Shown: positions 46,774 to 56,752, counted from the first letter of the stretch. The stretch: 62,857 nucleotides of DNA from an uncultured Clostridia bacterium (GCA_946537885.1 CAMNGC010000012.1:1-62857); one strand, 5' to 3'. Numbers and translations are program-made. Notes: generated by a model not told the origin, from the sequence alone.

Positions 46774-49041
46774 CTATCGGTTCTCCTCTATCATATTATT
46801 TATCCTGCTCTCGGCTATGGGGATTACATCATCTAAGGTTTTCTGCCCTGCATAATATGGCTCTAATTCTTCTTTGAGTATCAGCAACGAATAATCGTCA
46901 GCAAGATAACACATGTCCGCTGATTCCAGATATCCGATGTATTCATCGATCATCTCTTCTCCATTGTGATCAGCTTTGCCGCTCATTGCCAGAATGTAAG
47001 CATTGGAATAATCTATGGCATCTTCAGCATAGTATCTGAACGCATCTCTGTTGATCGGATTATAACTGACATTCGTAATCTGAATATCGTAGCTTAACAT
47101 GGTCGAGACAAAGCCGAACAACTCCTCGGGATCAGAAGCGCAAGACGTAATTGCTACACTTTCGATACAGTGAGCGACAGGGCCGTTTGCACCATCATAT
47201 GAAGGTAATCCATACAACTGCTTATCGGTACTGATAAGCATTCTCGAGAGGTCGAAATGAACCCTGCTAAATCCTACATAGCATGCACCATCGATAGAAT
47301 TTATAGGAGAGTCATCTTCACTGCAGTCCCGGCAATAATCGCAAATCGCTCTGAAACAATCATTATCCAGATTGATTCTACCATCTCCGTCATGCAAAGC
47401 CTCATAGTTACTTTTTATTAAGTATTCAAAACACAGATCACGCCTGTAATTGTCGGCTAGAGGGTCGATCCCATCACAATAGCTCTCAATATATTCTCTA
47501 TACTCATTAAACGAGAAGCCACAGTCTGCTCCCTCGTCAAACTCTTCATATGCATATATTCCGTTGACACCTATACTGACGGGCACCTGATACATTTTTC
47601 CGTCAATGGCATATGCATCAATATAATTATCGAAAAAGTCTTCTCTGTTGAAACGCTCAGGATCATTAATAATCCCGGACAAATCACACAGATAATCATC
47701 ACAATAAAGCGTTGCAAAATCTCCAAAATGAAGAAGAATATCCGGCCCTTTTCCGGCTCTGATATCGTTCTTCAAGCTGGCCAACAGCGCCAGATCCTTA
47801 TTGTAAGCATTGATTGAACTGTCATCACTCATCTCATAATCCGTAAATGTCACCTGACTGTAGTCCATAGTCAGACAAATATATAAGTTATTAGCGGAGC
47901 TGTTGTATTCAAGTATTGCATTAGCTTCAACCGGAGAAATAAGAAAATAGGTTGCAGCAGTTACGATCTGTTTCCCGGCATTCGGATTGGAATCTGCCTT
48001 TGTAAGAACATAAGTCTTCAAGTTCTTAGGTTCACTCGGATATAATGTATTTTTTGAGATTACAACGGTATTGTCATCGCAGTAGAAGATTCTCCCCTCT
48101 CTTATATCAGAGAGACTTGCATTCGAATTATTATAATCAAGCACAAGATATTCCTCGCCAGTCTCCGGATCGAGTTTGGTTAAGGTAAGATCATAATTAG
48201 TCAGGTAGAAATATCCGTCATTCTGTGCAGTTCCCAGGCGATATCTGTTCAAAACATCAGGATCGATATTCAGCTTTTTTACCGTTCCATCTTCTATACT
48301 CAGCTTATATGAATCAAGCTCTCCGTCGATCGTATTGTGTGTTAATCCGATATACAGAAGATTATTATCTTCGCCCAGCGTCCACATAAGGGCCTCTTCG
48401 TCCACATCAAAACCGGTGATCTCATTGTTCCGTTCGTCAACTACAACGAATCTTTCCCTGTATCTGTATCCGTCGAGATAATAACAATGGGCATAGTATT
48501 TATTATCTCTGCTTATCACTTTATCTGCAAACAACCCCGGATGCTCGTCATCCGTTTTGATTTCAAAACAAAATTCTAATGCTTCCTCTGAAGACATAAG
48601 TCTATATATGCAACTGTGTTCTTCGCCCTTCTGAGTATTTCTGATCAGAAGATAATGCTCATCTCCTTCTCTGAAGCAATTATATACTCTTACCTCTTCA
48701 GAATCTGGAAACAATTCCTGCATATCGACACTTATAACATTCCCCTCTTTATCAGATATGCAGAGCACGTTGCAATATTGACCACTGACAGGATCCGTAT
48801 TTCTTGCAAATAATTGAATGTCCGGATCTGCATAGATTGGCATGGTTGTCTCAAAATCGCCGATCTCATCAATATCATACATGACCGTCTCACATTCATA
48901 CCAGGGAGTATTCTCATCTATATACCGAACCTGCCGCTCGTCACCATTTATCGAGCATCCTGCCAAGTATAGTCCTGACAGGATGATCGAAAAAATCATA
49001 GTAATTCTTCTTAGAAAAACACTTTTTCTTTGCACTATCAT
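46774..49041 (-). CDS. Large lipoprotein with substrate-binding-like domain (paralogue 2)
   Basis: The 755-residue protein has a signal peptide with lipobox YLAGC and, like paralogue 1, a TPWYECETVMYDIDEIG motif at the start of the mature chain. Further shared blocks are AGKGPDILLHFGDF near 425, YQVPVSIGVNGIYAYEE near 477 and YNPINRDAFRYYAEDA near 685. AGGGGAG lies four bases before the ATG. The N-terminal beta-rich region plus C-terminal binding-protein-like region suggests capture of an extracellular ligand; a transport role is unproven because no ABC membrane component is close. A truncated small secreted gene ends 14 bases upstream. Confidence 0.75.
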   Translation of the reverse strand: MIVQRKSVFLRRITMIFSIILSGLYLAGCSINGDERQVRYIDENTPWYECETVMYDIDEIGDFETTMPIYADPDIQLFARNTDPVSGQYCNVLCISDKEGNVISVDMQELFPDSEEVRVYNCFREGDEHYLLIRNTQKGEEHSCIYRLMSSEEALEFCFEIKTDDEHPGLFADKVISRDNKYYAHCYYLDGYRYRERFVVVDERNNEITGFDVDEEALMWTLGEDNNLLYIGLTHNTIDGELDSYKLSIEDGTVKKLNIDPDVLNRYRLGTAQNDGYFYLTNYDLTLTKLDPETGEEYLVLDYNNSNASLSDIREGRIFYCDDNTVVISKNTLYPSEPKNLKTYVLTKADSNPNAGKQIVTAATYFLISPVEANAILEYNSSANNLYICLTMDYSQVTFTDYEMSDDSSINAYNKDLALLASLKNDIRAGKGPDILLHFGDFATLYCDDYLCDLSGIINDPERFNREDFFDNYIDAYAIDGKMYQVPVSIGVNGIYAYEEFDEGADCGFSFNEYREYIESYCDGIDPLADNYRRDLCFEYLIKSNYEALHDGDGRINLDNDCFRAICDYCRDCSEDDSPINSIDGACYVGFSRVHFDLSRMLISTDKQLYGLPSYDGANGPVAHCIESVAITSCASDPEELFGFVSTMLSYDIQITNVSYNPINRDAFRYYAEDAIDYSNAYILAMSGKADHNGEEMIDEYIGYLESADMCYLADDYSLLILKEELEPYYAGQKTLDDVIPIAESRINNMIEENR

Positions 49042-49055
49042 TCTCCCCTGATAAT

Positions 49056-49193
49056 TTAATAGTTCACCTGACCCGAGAAAGAAGCTGATCCGCTACCGTG
49101 AATCATCGAAACCTCAATGAACGGATTCCCATTCGATACGTCATAGTACACCGGACAACCACTATATCCTCCATACGTATACTTAAGTTGAAT
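49056..49193 (-). pseudogene. 3' remnant of a small secreted protein gene
   Basis: The frame reads LKYTYGGYSGCPVYYDVSNG and ends SGQVNY, preceded at once by an in-frame TAG and lacking a signal peptide. Its position, directly before paralogue 2, equals that of the intact secreted gene before paralogue 1. Confidence 0.5.
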
Positions 49194-49555
49194 CTATGTG
49201 ATAAAAACACACTTGTCAACTGACAACTTTAATATGACAAGTATGACAACTTCAGGAAAGAAATGCAGCATTTTCAACACTTTGAGGGACTTTTGAACAT
49301 GACAACTTGCATGGTGTTAAATTATTATATTTTCTCAATTCACTCAGATTGACATCTTCACTGATGTTGTCTTACTGATTCCTCAATTTGAGAGATTTGC
49401 TCCGGTTACACCCTTTTCGAGCAGCAGGATGCACACCTGAGATGGCAAATACACCCCGACTTTATCCTTTTTAACGAAAATCTCCTATCTTCTTCTCAAT
49501 ACTTGCCCCAATTGACGGCTTGAAACTGATTGGTCATTTTTGTAAACTTACGCCT
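49194..49555. other. Intergenic region with TGACAACTT repeats
   Basis: TGACAACTT occurs at 49221, 49244 and 49300, with a further TGACAAG at 49235 and the palindrome TTGTCA-AC-TGACAA at 49214-49227. The rest is AT-rich with no gene. These may be binding sites of a regulator acting on either divergent neighbour. Confidence 0.5.
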
Positions 49556-50386
49556 ATGAATTACACACATTTACTTGCAGCCGATATGGACTATACGCTT
49601 CTGATGCCGGGCAAGCCGGTCTCAGACGCTAATATTGAGGCGATCAAAAGATTAGATGAAGCGGGAGTTGCTTTTACCCTGGCGACCGGTCGAACCTCTT
49701 ATCTGACCGGCAAATACGCACGCGCACTTGGCATCAAGGTGCCGATCATCACCAGCAATGGCGGAGCACTATACGATTATGCGCTCCACAAGGATATTTA
49801 CTCAAATGACATGGACACGGAGACGCTTGTACGTCTGAAAGTGCTTTTCGATTCTTATCCCGGGACTGATATCACCGGCTACAGCACCGACGGCATTTAC
49901 TGCGTACAAGACAGTTCAAGGCGCGACTTTATCAATAATTATAATTCTGATGAACCTGATATAGACAAGGCGCCCGTTCACGACCTTGCAGACTTCCTGG
50001 AAGGCAACTCGCTTCCCGCATTCAATAAATTTCTGTTGGTAAGTCCCTCCCCTGCGCTCCTTCATGAGATATGCCTTATACCTGAGCTCGAAGTTGTAAG
50101 TTCCGCTAAGGATTTCTATGATGTAATGCGCGCAGGCTCTACAAAGGGATCTGCTCTGATGCGCCTTGCGGAGACACTGGGAATTCCCACCGAGAATACT
50201 TTCGCCATCGGAGATTCCGAGAATGACATCTCCATGATCGAGGCTGCCGGCTGCGGGATCGCAATGTCCAACAGCTCCTACGACGTGATCGAGGCCGCCG
50301 ATGCTACGACAGGCTCCTGCGAGGAAGACGGCTTCGCGCAGGCGGTCGAGGAGATCGTGCTACCGAGGGTAAAGGGTGAGGCGTAA
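49556..50386 (+). CDS. Cof-type HAD-IIB phosphatase
   Basis: From the ATG at 49556 (typical family start MNYTHLLAADMDYTLLMPG) the 276-residue protein has HAD motif I DMDYTLL, TGRTSYLTGKYA near 45, a C2B cap in the middle, and the late motif GDSENDISMIEAAGCGIAMS near 220-240. It should dephosphorylate sugar phosphates or flavin-type phosphates; the substrate is unknown. The ribosome binding site is poor, and a TTG at 49520 is possible. A strong terminator follows at 50477-50510. Confidence 0.85.
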   Translation: MNYTHLLAADMDYTLLMPGKPVSDANIEAIKRLDEAGVAFTLATGRTSYLTGKYARALGIKVPIITSNGGALYDYALHKDIYSNDMDTETLVRLKVLFDSYPGTDITGYSTDGIYCVQDSSRRDFINNYNSDEPDIDKAPVHDLADFLEGNSLPAFNKFLLVSPSPALLHEICLIPELEVVSSAKDFYDVMRAGSTKGSALMRLAETLGIPTENTFAIGDSENDISMIEAAGCGIAMSNSSYDVIEAADATTGSCEEDGFAQAVEEIVLPRVKGEA

Positions 50387-50476
50387 AGAAAGGCGCGGCG
50401 GCTATCCGACAGTGAGAGTTCTTTTCGAAAAGGGCTAACTGCCAATCTGATTACTGTTGCGCATTCGACTATTTTT

Positions 50477-50510
50477 CGACATAGTAAACCTTTTACTATG
50501 TCGCTTTTTT
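50477..50510 (+). terminator. Strong intrinsic terminator
   Basis: CGACATAGTAAA-CCT-TTTACTATGTCG is a perfect 12-bp stem with a 3-base loop followed by CTTTTTT. It lies 90 bases past the HAD phosphatase stop. Confidence 0.9.
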
Positions 50511-50626
50511 GCAGCAGGCCGCCTATTTCAGATGTATGAGACTTCCGAGAGTCCGCCGGACACCGAGCTTCTCGATATCATGATCGAAAAGCTCTTCACC
50601 TGATCCTCCCGCCTCTTTAAGACAGA

Positions 50627-53116
50627 TCAGATCCTGACTACGTCGATTACATCCTTGACGCTCTTGATCCTGCCCACGAGACGGTCATACTGCTCAAGAC
50701 TTCTTACGGCGATCGTAAGATTCATCTCCGCGATAAAGTCACTGCTTGTATGAGAATTGATCTTCTCGACGTTGACATGCTCCTCTCGAATACAGTTGAG
50801 AACATCCAAAAGAAGGCCGTCACGGTCAGTCGCGGTAATACCGATATTAACCTCAAAAACACCTCCTACGGGCGCGCCGGACCAGTGCGCTTCCACAAGA
50901 CGTTCAAAGCGTTCGCGATCTTTCTGCGATCTCTCCGCATACTTCCGTATATTCAAAATATTGTTGCAACCGGCGCGATGTATTCCGACGCCGCCGTTCT
51001 GCGTGACATAGCCGATAATGCTATCGCCCGGAGCCGGATGGCAGCATTTGGCCAGGTGTATGGAGATATTGTCCAAGCCCTGAACAACTACACTGTTGCC
51101 TATCTTCTCCGCTTTCTTAAGCTCAGCGGCGCGTGTCTCGGGAGTCTTGGGCGCTTGTGGTTTTGTCACGCTCTTAGCCGCAGGCGGTGTAGCCGCTTTG
51201 GGCGTCCTCAGAAGATCGCCTTTGCCGATCTCCTCCGGCAGATCATCCGGACTATAATAAACTACCTGTCCGTCCGACGTGGTCCGATAACCAAGTTCGA
51301 GTCTTTCTTCCGGTGACAGTCCCTTAATATATTCATCACGAAGCTTACCGAAAACTTTCCCCGCCGTGATAGCGCCATAACCCACTGAAGCATAGAGATC
51401 TTCCAGGCTCGTGAAACTGTACTTGTGAAGTATCGTTTCTATACTCTTGTGAACGAGCAGCTGCGAGGGCGTGAAACCATTGCGCTCGATCTCACGGTCC
51501 AGCTTCTCCTTGCCCTCGGCAACATTCTCGGCGCGCGCTTCTTTCTTGAACCATGCGTTGATCTTGGATCTGGCTGAAGCTGTCTTGACCATTTTCGCCC
51601 AGTCGCGCGACGGGCCTTTGATCTTATCCGAGGATAGGATCTCGACTACATCTCCCGTCTTCAATTCATAGGACAGGGGAACGATCCTTCCGTTGACCTT
51701 GGCGCCGTGCATATGATTACCGACACCGCTGTGGATGCTATATGCAAAATCTATGGGGCAGGACCCCTCAGGAAGCCTTATCACCTTACCCTTAGGCGTA
51801 AAGACAAATACTTCCTCGGAACCGATATTGGTCTTCAGAAGATCCAGAAAATCCTTAGGATCATCGGAATCCTTCTGTGTCTCCAGGAACTGCCTTACCC
51901 AGGTTATCCTTTTGTCGTAGTTGTCCTCCTTAAAAGACTTGGAATTGCCGGCTTCCTTATAGTGCCAATGAGCAGCGATTCCGTACTCTGCATCTCTGTG
52001 CATGCTGTAGGTTCTTATCTGCACCTCAAAAGTTGTCTCATCGAAAGTCTTGCCGCCCGGCCTTTTAACAGTCGTATGGATCGACTGATATCCATTCTCC
52101 TTAGGATTACCGATGTAGTCCTTAAAGCGCCCGGGAAGCGGTATATACATCTCATGAACGATACCCAGCACGGCATAGCAATCCGTCAGTGACTCAACGA
52201 TAATTCGGCAAGCGAACATATCATAGATCTGATTGATCCCCTTGCCCTTGTCATGCATCTTCTTGTAGATACTGTAGAAGTGTTTGGGGCGACCTTCGAT
52301 CTCGTAATGCTTGATACCGTATTCCTCAAGCTTGCCCGACAATTCGCCGACAACCGTCTGCATAAATGCTTCTCTCTCGGAACGCTTTGCCGCAACAAGA
52401 CCGACCAGCTCATAATAGCCGTCATGGTCAAGATATCTGAGACAAAGATCCTCAAGCTCCCACTTGATCTTAAATACTCCGAATCGCTCGGCGAAAGGGA
52501 CATAGATATCAAGGGTCTCTCTGGCCTTTTCCACCTGCTTCTCGGGAGTCTGATATTGCATGGTTCTCATATTATGAAGGCGGTCCGCCAGCTTGATCAG
52601 GATAACTCTTATATCAGCCGTCATGGCCACAAGCATCTTACGAACATTCGACGCCTGCTCCTCTTCTTTACTGACATAGGAAAGCTTACTGAGCTTTGTT
52701 ACACCCTCTACCAAAAGCGTTATGGTAGGACCGAAGATCTCTCTTAACATATCCGCATCCGTAACCGTATCCTCGATGGTATCATGCAGAAATGCCGCCG
52801 CCAGCGACTCTGCGTCTACCTCCAGCTCCGCCAGAATCTCGGCCGTGGCGATGGGATGAATGATATACATCATGCCGTTTTTTCGATGTTGATTACGATG
52901 AGCCTTATAAGCGAAAAAGTATGCTCTCGTGATAAGGTCACATTCGGCCTCGATCTCGGACTCCTCCAGGTGTGCTTTGGTCGCATAATTCTTAAAGGCA
53001 TCAAGAACACTCCTGAACATCTCATCGATCTCGGCGGGGATATCAGTCGGGATCGAGTTCATGTCTCGCAGATATTCATATTCGATCTTCTGCTCTTCAG
53101 TGAGTTCAGTGCTCAT
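50627..53116 (-). CDS. rel: Bifunctional (p)ppGpp synthetase/hydrolase
   Basis: The 829-residue protein sets the alarmone level in the stringent response. Domains in order: HD hydrolase (AAFLHDTIEDTVTD near 107), synthetase (INQIYDMFACRIIVES near 298), TGS (VFVFTPKGKVIRLPEGSCPI near 440), a helical and zinc-finger region with LAKCCHPAPGDSIIGY near 690, and a C-terminal ACT domain. Intact HD and synthetase motifs suggest both activities. It overlaps the recJ stop by 11 bases, as in many Bacillota. Confidence 0.95.
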   Translation of the reverse strand: MSTELTEEQKIEYEYLRDMNSIPTDIPAEIDEMFRSVLDAFKNYATKAHLEESEIEAECDLITRAYFFAYKAHRNQHRKNGMMYIIHPIATAEILAELEVDAESLAAAFLHDTIEDTVTDADMLREIFGPTITLLVEGVTKLSKLSYVSKEEEQASNVRKMLVAMTADIRVILIKLADRLHNMRTMQYQTPEKQVEKARETLDIYVPFAERFGVFKIKWELEDLCLRYLDHDGYYELVGLVAAKRSEREAFMQTVVGELSGKLEEYGIKHYEIEGRPKHFYSIYKKMHDKGKGINQIYDMFACRIIVESLTDCYAVLGIVHEMYIPLPGRFKDYIGNPKENGYQSIHTTVKRPGGKTFDETTFEVQIRTYSMHRDAEYGIAAHWHYKEAGNSKSFKEDNYDKRITWVRQFLETQKDSDDPKDFLDLLKTNIGSEEVFVFTPKGKVIRLPEGSCPIDFAYSIHSGVGNHMHGAKVNGRIVPLSYELKTGDVVEILSSDKIKGPSRDWAKMVKTASARSKINAWFKKEARAENVAEGKEKLDREIERNGFTPSQLLVHKSIETILHKYSFTSLEDLYASVGYGAITAGKVFGKLRDEYIKGLSPEERLELGYRTTSDGQVVYYSPDDLPEEIGKGDLLRTPKAATPPAAKSVTKPQAPKTPETRAAELKKAEKIGNSVVVQGLDNISIHLAKCCHPAPGDSIIGYVTQNGGVGIHRAGCNNILNIRKYAERSQKDRERFERLVEAHWSGAPVGGVFEVNIGITATDRDGLLLDVLNCIREEHVNVEKINSHTSSDFIAEMNLTIAVRSLEQYDRLVGRIKSVKDVIDVVRI

Positions 53117-55259
53117 ACGAATTAAGTCTCCTATATGTTTCCGATGTGCCCAGATTCACCTTGCCTGATGTGTCAAGAAAGTTAAAGCACACTCTGACCG
53201 GGTCAATCTCACCCAATTTGAGTATACCCGCTTCGGAGAATACATCAAGACATCTTCTGACCTGAAAGGGCGTTATCTTAACCCCGGACATGCAGTTTAT
53301 CATTTTGGCGAGAAGCTGACAGTCTGCCGTTGATGTCTCCTTGCCGCAGGCAGCATAAAGCACACGATAACATGCCGCATACTGAGGCTGTCCCGGCAAC
53401 AGATCGTCACGACCGCTGCCTGCCGACAGCTTTAATATCTGATCGATGGGAAGCTTCTGTCGGTAAAGCTTCTCGGCAATATCCGGTTTACTCCATAAAA
53501 GTCCGTCCGGGTAAACCGGTCTTATATCCTCGAGGTGCAAAGACAAGGACACCTTTCCTCTGAAAGCAAACTCATTGAGCGTATAGGCGATATCCACACG
53601 GTCACCGACCTTCAGGACATTAAGGTACTGGCCCATCCCGAAGCCGACAGCCGACAGTGAACCCTCCTTCTTCTCCCTTCTGCCGTCGATCAGCTCAAGT
53701 CTCATATGCGCTCCGTCGCTCATGGGGTGCATCTCGGATATGATCAGATCATCCGTCTCGAAAACAGGCTTCTTGTTGCCGATACCAAAGGGCTTCATTA
53801 TTGACACGTTCAGATAGGTATCGTAGTTGACCTGCTCGAAAGGTATCTTCGCATCGATCTTAAGGTTATTATCCTCGTCATCACTGTCCTCTGATATCTC
53901 TTCAGCCTTTGCTGCAACTGCATTTTCCTCGAGTCGCTTCATAAAGGTCCCGAGATCCTTCTTGGCCACCACAACGCCGGCAGCTTTCTTATGACCTCCG
54001 AAAGTCTGCAGTATATCACTTACGGCTTCAACAGAGCTGTAAAGATCGTCCTCACCATAAGCTCGCCCCGACCCCTTAATGCAAGTACTGTCGATAGAAT
54101 CGTCAGTGAAAACAAGTGCTGTCCTTCTGAAATGCTGTGACAGTCTGCCGGCAACAATTCCGAGAACTCCCTGATGCCAGCCCGGTCCATATACAACGAT
54201 GGGGCCTTTAAGGTTAGTAAGCTTCCACGCCTCTGGTCTTGACGGATTATCGATCTGCCTCACAGCTTCCTCGAAAACGCTCGCTTCAATAGCCTTACGT
54301 TCTTCATTCTCGCGAGACAGGGCTCTCGCTGCCTCCTCGACTACCTTCTCATCGTCCTCAAGAAAGAGCTTCAATGCATCTGAAGAATCATAGAGTCTTC
54401 CGGCCGCATTGATCCTCGGCACAAAATTAAAGGAAATAAATGTCTCGTCCAACTTCTTTCCATTGTCAAGAAGGAGCCTGTTCATGACACGGATTCCGGG
54501 ATTCACCGCTTCTTCCATGCTCTTAAAAGCTTTCTTGATCAATGTTCTGTTCTCATCTGTCACAGGCACCAGATCCGCTATCGTGGCTATACCCGCAAGC
54601 TCGATAGCCTGTCTCCAGACATTGGAGTTGACCTTACATCTCCTGTCACGTCCCAATGCTTCAACGATCTTTAAGGCCACTCCGGCGCCGCAGAGCTCCT
54701 TAAAGGGATAAGTATTATCCGCTCTCTTGGCGCAGATGACCGCATCTGCCCCGGGAATATCATCTTTTACATTATGATGATCAGATACTATGACCTTGAT
54801 CCCGCGTTTCTTAACTTCGTCAACAGTCTCGAAATTAGTTATTCCGCAGTCAACTGTTATAAGCAGATCAGGCTTCTCTTCAAGCACCTTATCCAATATA
54901 TTCTCGGTAAGACCGTAGCCGTGTTCCGCTCTGTGAGGAACAATATATCCCACATCACAGCCGTGGGATCTGAAATACCTTACCAGTATTGATGTCGCTG
55001 TAACTCCGTCACAGTCATAGTCACCATATACAAGTATCTTCTTATTATTCTGAATAGCATCAACGATCAGGTCGACTGCCTTATCCATATCCTTGTAAAG
55101 AAAAGGGTCATACCAGATCTCGGGCTTGTTCTCAACAAAGGACGATCTCTCATCATCAGAGACAATCCCCCTTGCTTCAAGAAGTGTAGTTATCAAAGCA
55201 TCGGTGTCAGCCTTATCAAAAGCTGCCGCCGCCTGCCATTTCTTACCTGTTAAGATCAT
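53106..55259 (-). CDS. recJ: Single-stranded-DNA-specific exonuclease RecJ
   Basis: RecJ degrades single-stranded DNA 5' to 3' in recombination and repair. I start at the ATG at 55259; the frame is open three codons further to a TTG. The ~717-residue protein has DYDCDGVTATSILVRYF near 80, VDCGI near 135, VSDHHNVKDDIPGADAVI near 155-172 (DHH motif), FNFVPRINAAGRL near 280 and the DHHA1 motif GSGRAYGEDDL near 395. Length is larger than the E. coli enzyme because of a C-terminal extension common in Bacillota. Confidence 0.93.
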   Translation of the reverse strand: MILTGKKWQAAAAFDKADTDALITTLLEARGIVSDDERSSFVENKPEIWYDPFLYKDMDKAVDLIVDAIQNNKKILVYGDYDCDGVTATSILVRYFRSHGCDVGYIVPHRAEHGYGLTENILDKVLEEKPDLLITVDCGITNFETVDEVKKRGIKVIVSDHHNVKDDIPGADAVICAKRADNTYPFKELCGAGVALKIVEALGRDRRCKVNSNVWRQAIELAGIATIADLVPVTDENRTLIKKAFKSMEEAVNPGIRVMNRLLLDNGKKLDETFISFNFVPRINAAGRLYDSSDALKLFLEDDEKVVEEAARALSRENEERKAIEASVFEEAVRQIDNPSRPEAWKLTNLKGPIVVYGPGWHQGVLGIVAGRLSQHFRRTALVFTDDSIDSTCIKGSGRAYGEDDLYSSVEAVSDILQTFGGHKKAAGVVVAKKDLGTFMKRLEENAVAAKAEEISEDSDDEDNNLKIDAKIPFEQVNYDTYLNVSIMKPFGIGNKKPVFETDDLIISEMHPMSDGAHMRLELIDGRREKKEGSLSAVGFGMGQYLNVLKVGDRVDIAYTLNEFAFRGKVSLSLHLEDIRPVYPDGLLWSKPDIAEKLYRQKLPIDQILKLSAGSGRDDLLPGQPQYAACYRVLYAACGKETSTADCQLLAKMINCMSGVKITPFQVRRCLDVFSEAGILKLGEIDPVRVCFNFLDTSGKVNLGTSETYRRLNSYEH

Positions 55260-55290
55260 ATCAAACAACTCACATTTATTATTTGAATAT

Positions 55291-55299
55291 ATTGTACCA
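55291..55299 (-). promoter_or_regulatory. Extended -10 promoter of recJ-rel
   Basis: TGGTACAAT on the minus strand is an extended -10 about 30 bases before the recJ ATG. The -35 is weak. Confidence 0.5.
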
Positions 55300-55334
55300 A
55301 ATAATGTGAGAAAAAGAACATACGACTATCAGTC

Positions 55335-55424
55335 TTATCCGTAATTCTCGGCGACGTAAAGATCGAGGCGCGCCCCGAGCGATTCCGCTATCTGCCCGGG
55401 AGTCTTTCCTGAAGTCTCGTACAT
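55335..55424 (-). other. Small open frame after the cysteine synthase-like gene
   Basis: A 29-codon frame (MYETSGKTPGQIAESLGARL and nine more residues) starts one base after the upstream stop. No ribosome binding site is obvious. It could be a small protein or the truncated start of a lost helix-turn-helix gene. Confidence 0.25.
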
Positions 55425-55425
55425 T

Positions 55426-56352
55426 TTATTCAAACAATGGCACGCTGAAATACCTCTCGCCCGTATCGGGAAGCACTGTGACAACTGTCTTGCCGGAACC
55501 GAGTTTAGTCGCGAGGCGTATGGCCGCGCACACGTTGGTCCCGCTGCTGATGCCACAGAGAATTCCTTCTTCGGATGCCATCTTCTTAGCTGTATCAAGA
55601 GCCTCTTCATCCGAGATCTTATAGATGTCATCGTATATCTTTGTATCGAGGATATCCGGGATAAGGCCGTCGCCGATCCCCATCTGCAGATGTGTTCCGA
55701 TGCTGCCGCCTGAAAGGATAGCGGCATTCTCGGGCTCTACTGCAACTATATGAATATCAGGATAGTGTTGGCGCAGTATAGTTCCAATTCCGGTGATGGT
55801 GCCACCTGTGCCTATGCCGGAACAGAAGCCGTCAATCCTGCCGTCCACCTGTTCTACTATCTCAAGAGCAGTCCCTTCGGTATGAGCCTTAAGATTATCC
55901 TTATTGGCGAACTGATTTGGCACATAGACATTGGGATCATCTTCAGCCATCCGTTTTGCCTGCTCAATACATTCGTTGATACATGCTCCGATATCACCGT
56001 CATCGTGAACGAGCTTTAATTCGGCGCCGTACTGGCTGATAAGCAGACGTCTCTCTTCACTTACGGAATCAGGCATGATGATAACTACCTTATAGCCCTT
56101 AACTGCTCCAACGAGCGCCAAGCCGATGCCCTGATTGCCGCTTGTGGGCTCGACGATTATCGTGTCCTTACTGATGTCGCCGCGCTTCTCGGCTTCCTCT
56201 ATCATTTTAAGTGCGGTCCTCGTCTTGATGGACCCGCCGATGTTAACACCCTCGTACTTTACGAGTATCCTGGCTCCGCCTTCGGGGCAGAGTCTGTTAA
56301 GCTGTACCATCGGAGTATTTCCGACAGCATCGAGTATATTCCTGCAGATCAT
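55426..56352 (-). CDS. Cysteine synthase-family PLP enzyme
   Basis: The 308-residue fold-type II PLP enzyme has the Schiff-base lysine in GGSIKTRTALKM near residue 42, the PTSGNQGIGLALVGAVKGYK substrate loop near 68-87, GIGTGGTITG near 180 that binds the PLP phosphate, and SSGTNVCAA near 265. It should form cysteine or a related amino acid from an activated serine and sulfide. The SIKTR and SGNQG variants differ from classic CysK (SVKDR, SGNTG), so a specialised beta-replacement reaction is possible. CGAGG lies before the ATG, and a TATAAT box is at 56384-56389. Confidence 0.85.
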   Translation of the reverse strand: MICRNILDAVGNTPMVQLNRLCPEGGARILVKYEGVNIGGSIKTRTALKMIEEAEKRGDISKDTIIVEPTSGNQGIGLALVGAVKGYKVVIIMPDSVSEERRLLISQYGAELKLVHDDGDIGACINECIEQAKRMAEDDPNVYVPNQFANKDNLKAHTEGTALEIVEQVDGRIDGFCSGIGTGGTITGIGTILRQHYPDIHIVAVEPENAAILSGGSIGTHLQMGIGDGLIPDILDTKIYDDIYKISDEEALDTAKKMASEEGILCGISSGTNVCAAIRLATKLGSGKTVVTVLPDTGERYFSVPLFE

Positions 56353-56422
56353 ATTAACCTCGTGTCAAATTCATAGCAGGAATATTATACATTACACTGG
56401 AGCTTTTGTGCGGATGCTTTTA

Positions 56423-56752
56423 TCAGCCCTTGGGAACAATACCGATAAAGATAAGATCCTCGTCTCCGGTATTCTGAAGACTGTGAGCTCTGCCTCTTCC
56501 GCAGTAGTGAACCTCTCCGGGATTTACGGGCTCTGTTCCATCGTCATTTACCATAGTACCGTGACCTGAGATAACATAAATGATCTCACTGTCAGTAGTG
56601 TGCTCGTGATATCCGATAGTAGCGCCGGGGATCAGGCGGCCTCTCATGATCTTATTGTGATCATCCTCAAAAGTCTTGACGTTGAACTCCAGTTCTCCGC
56701 CCTTGAAGTTGGGGTTAGTCTTTTCGATGATCTTGCTGTAATCGATAAGCAT
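56423..56752 (-). CDS. Cupin-domain protein
   Basis: The ATG at 56752 with GGAGG seven bases upstream gives a 109-residue single-domain cupin; the longer frame to 56932 lies within the upstream membrane protein gene. GYHEHTTDSEIIYVISGHGT (46-65) is cupin motif 1 with its metal-binding His and Glu, and PGEVHYCGRGRAHSLQN (~78-94) is motif 2. Such proteins bind a metal and a small ligand; function is unknown. It is 16 bases downstream of the membrane protein gene. Confidence 0.88.
   Translation of the reverse strand: MLIDYSKIIEKTNPNFKGGELEFNVKTFEDDHNKIMRGRLIPGATIGYHEHTTDSEIIYVISGHGTMVNDDGTEPVNPGEVHYCGRGRAHSLQNTGDEDLIFIGIVPKG

Noticed and set aside
55335..55727. A 130-codon gene overlapping the cysteine synthase-like gene
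   Set aside because: Most of it lies inside that gene in another frame. Only the last 29 codons lie outside, and these are listed separately with low confidence.
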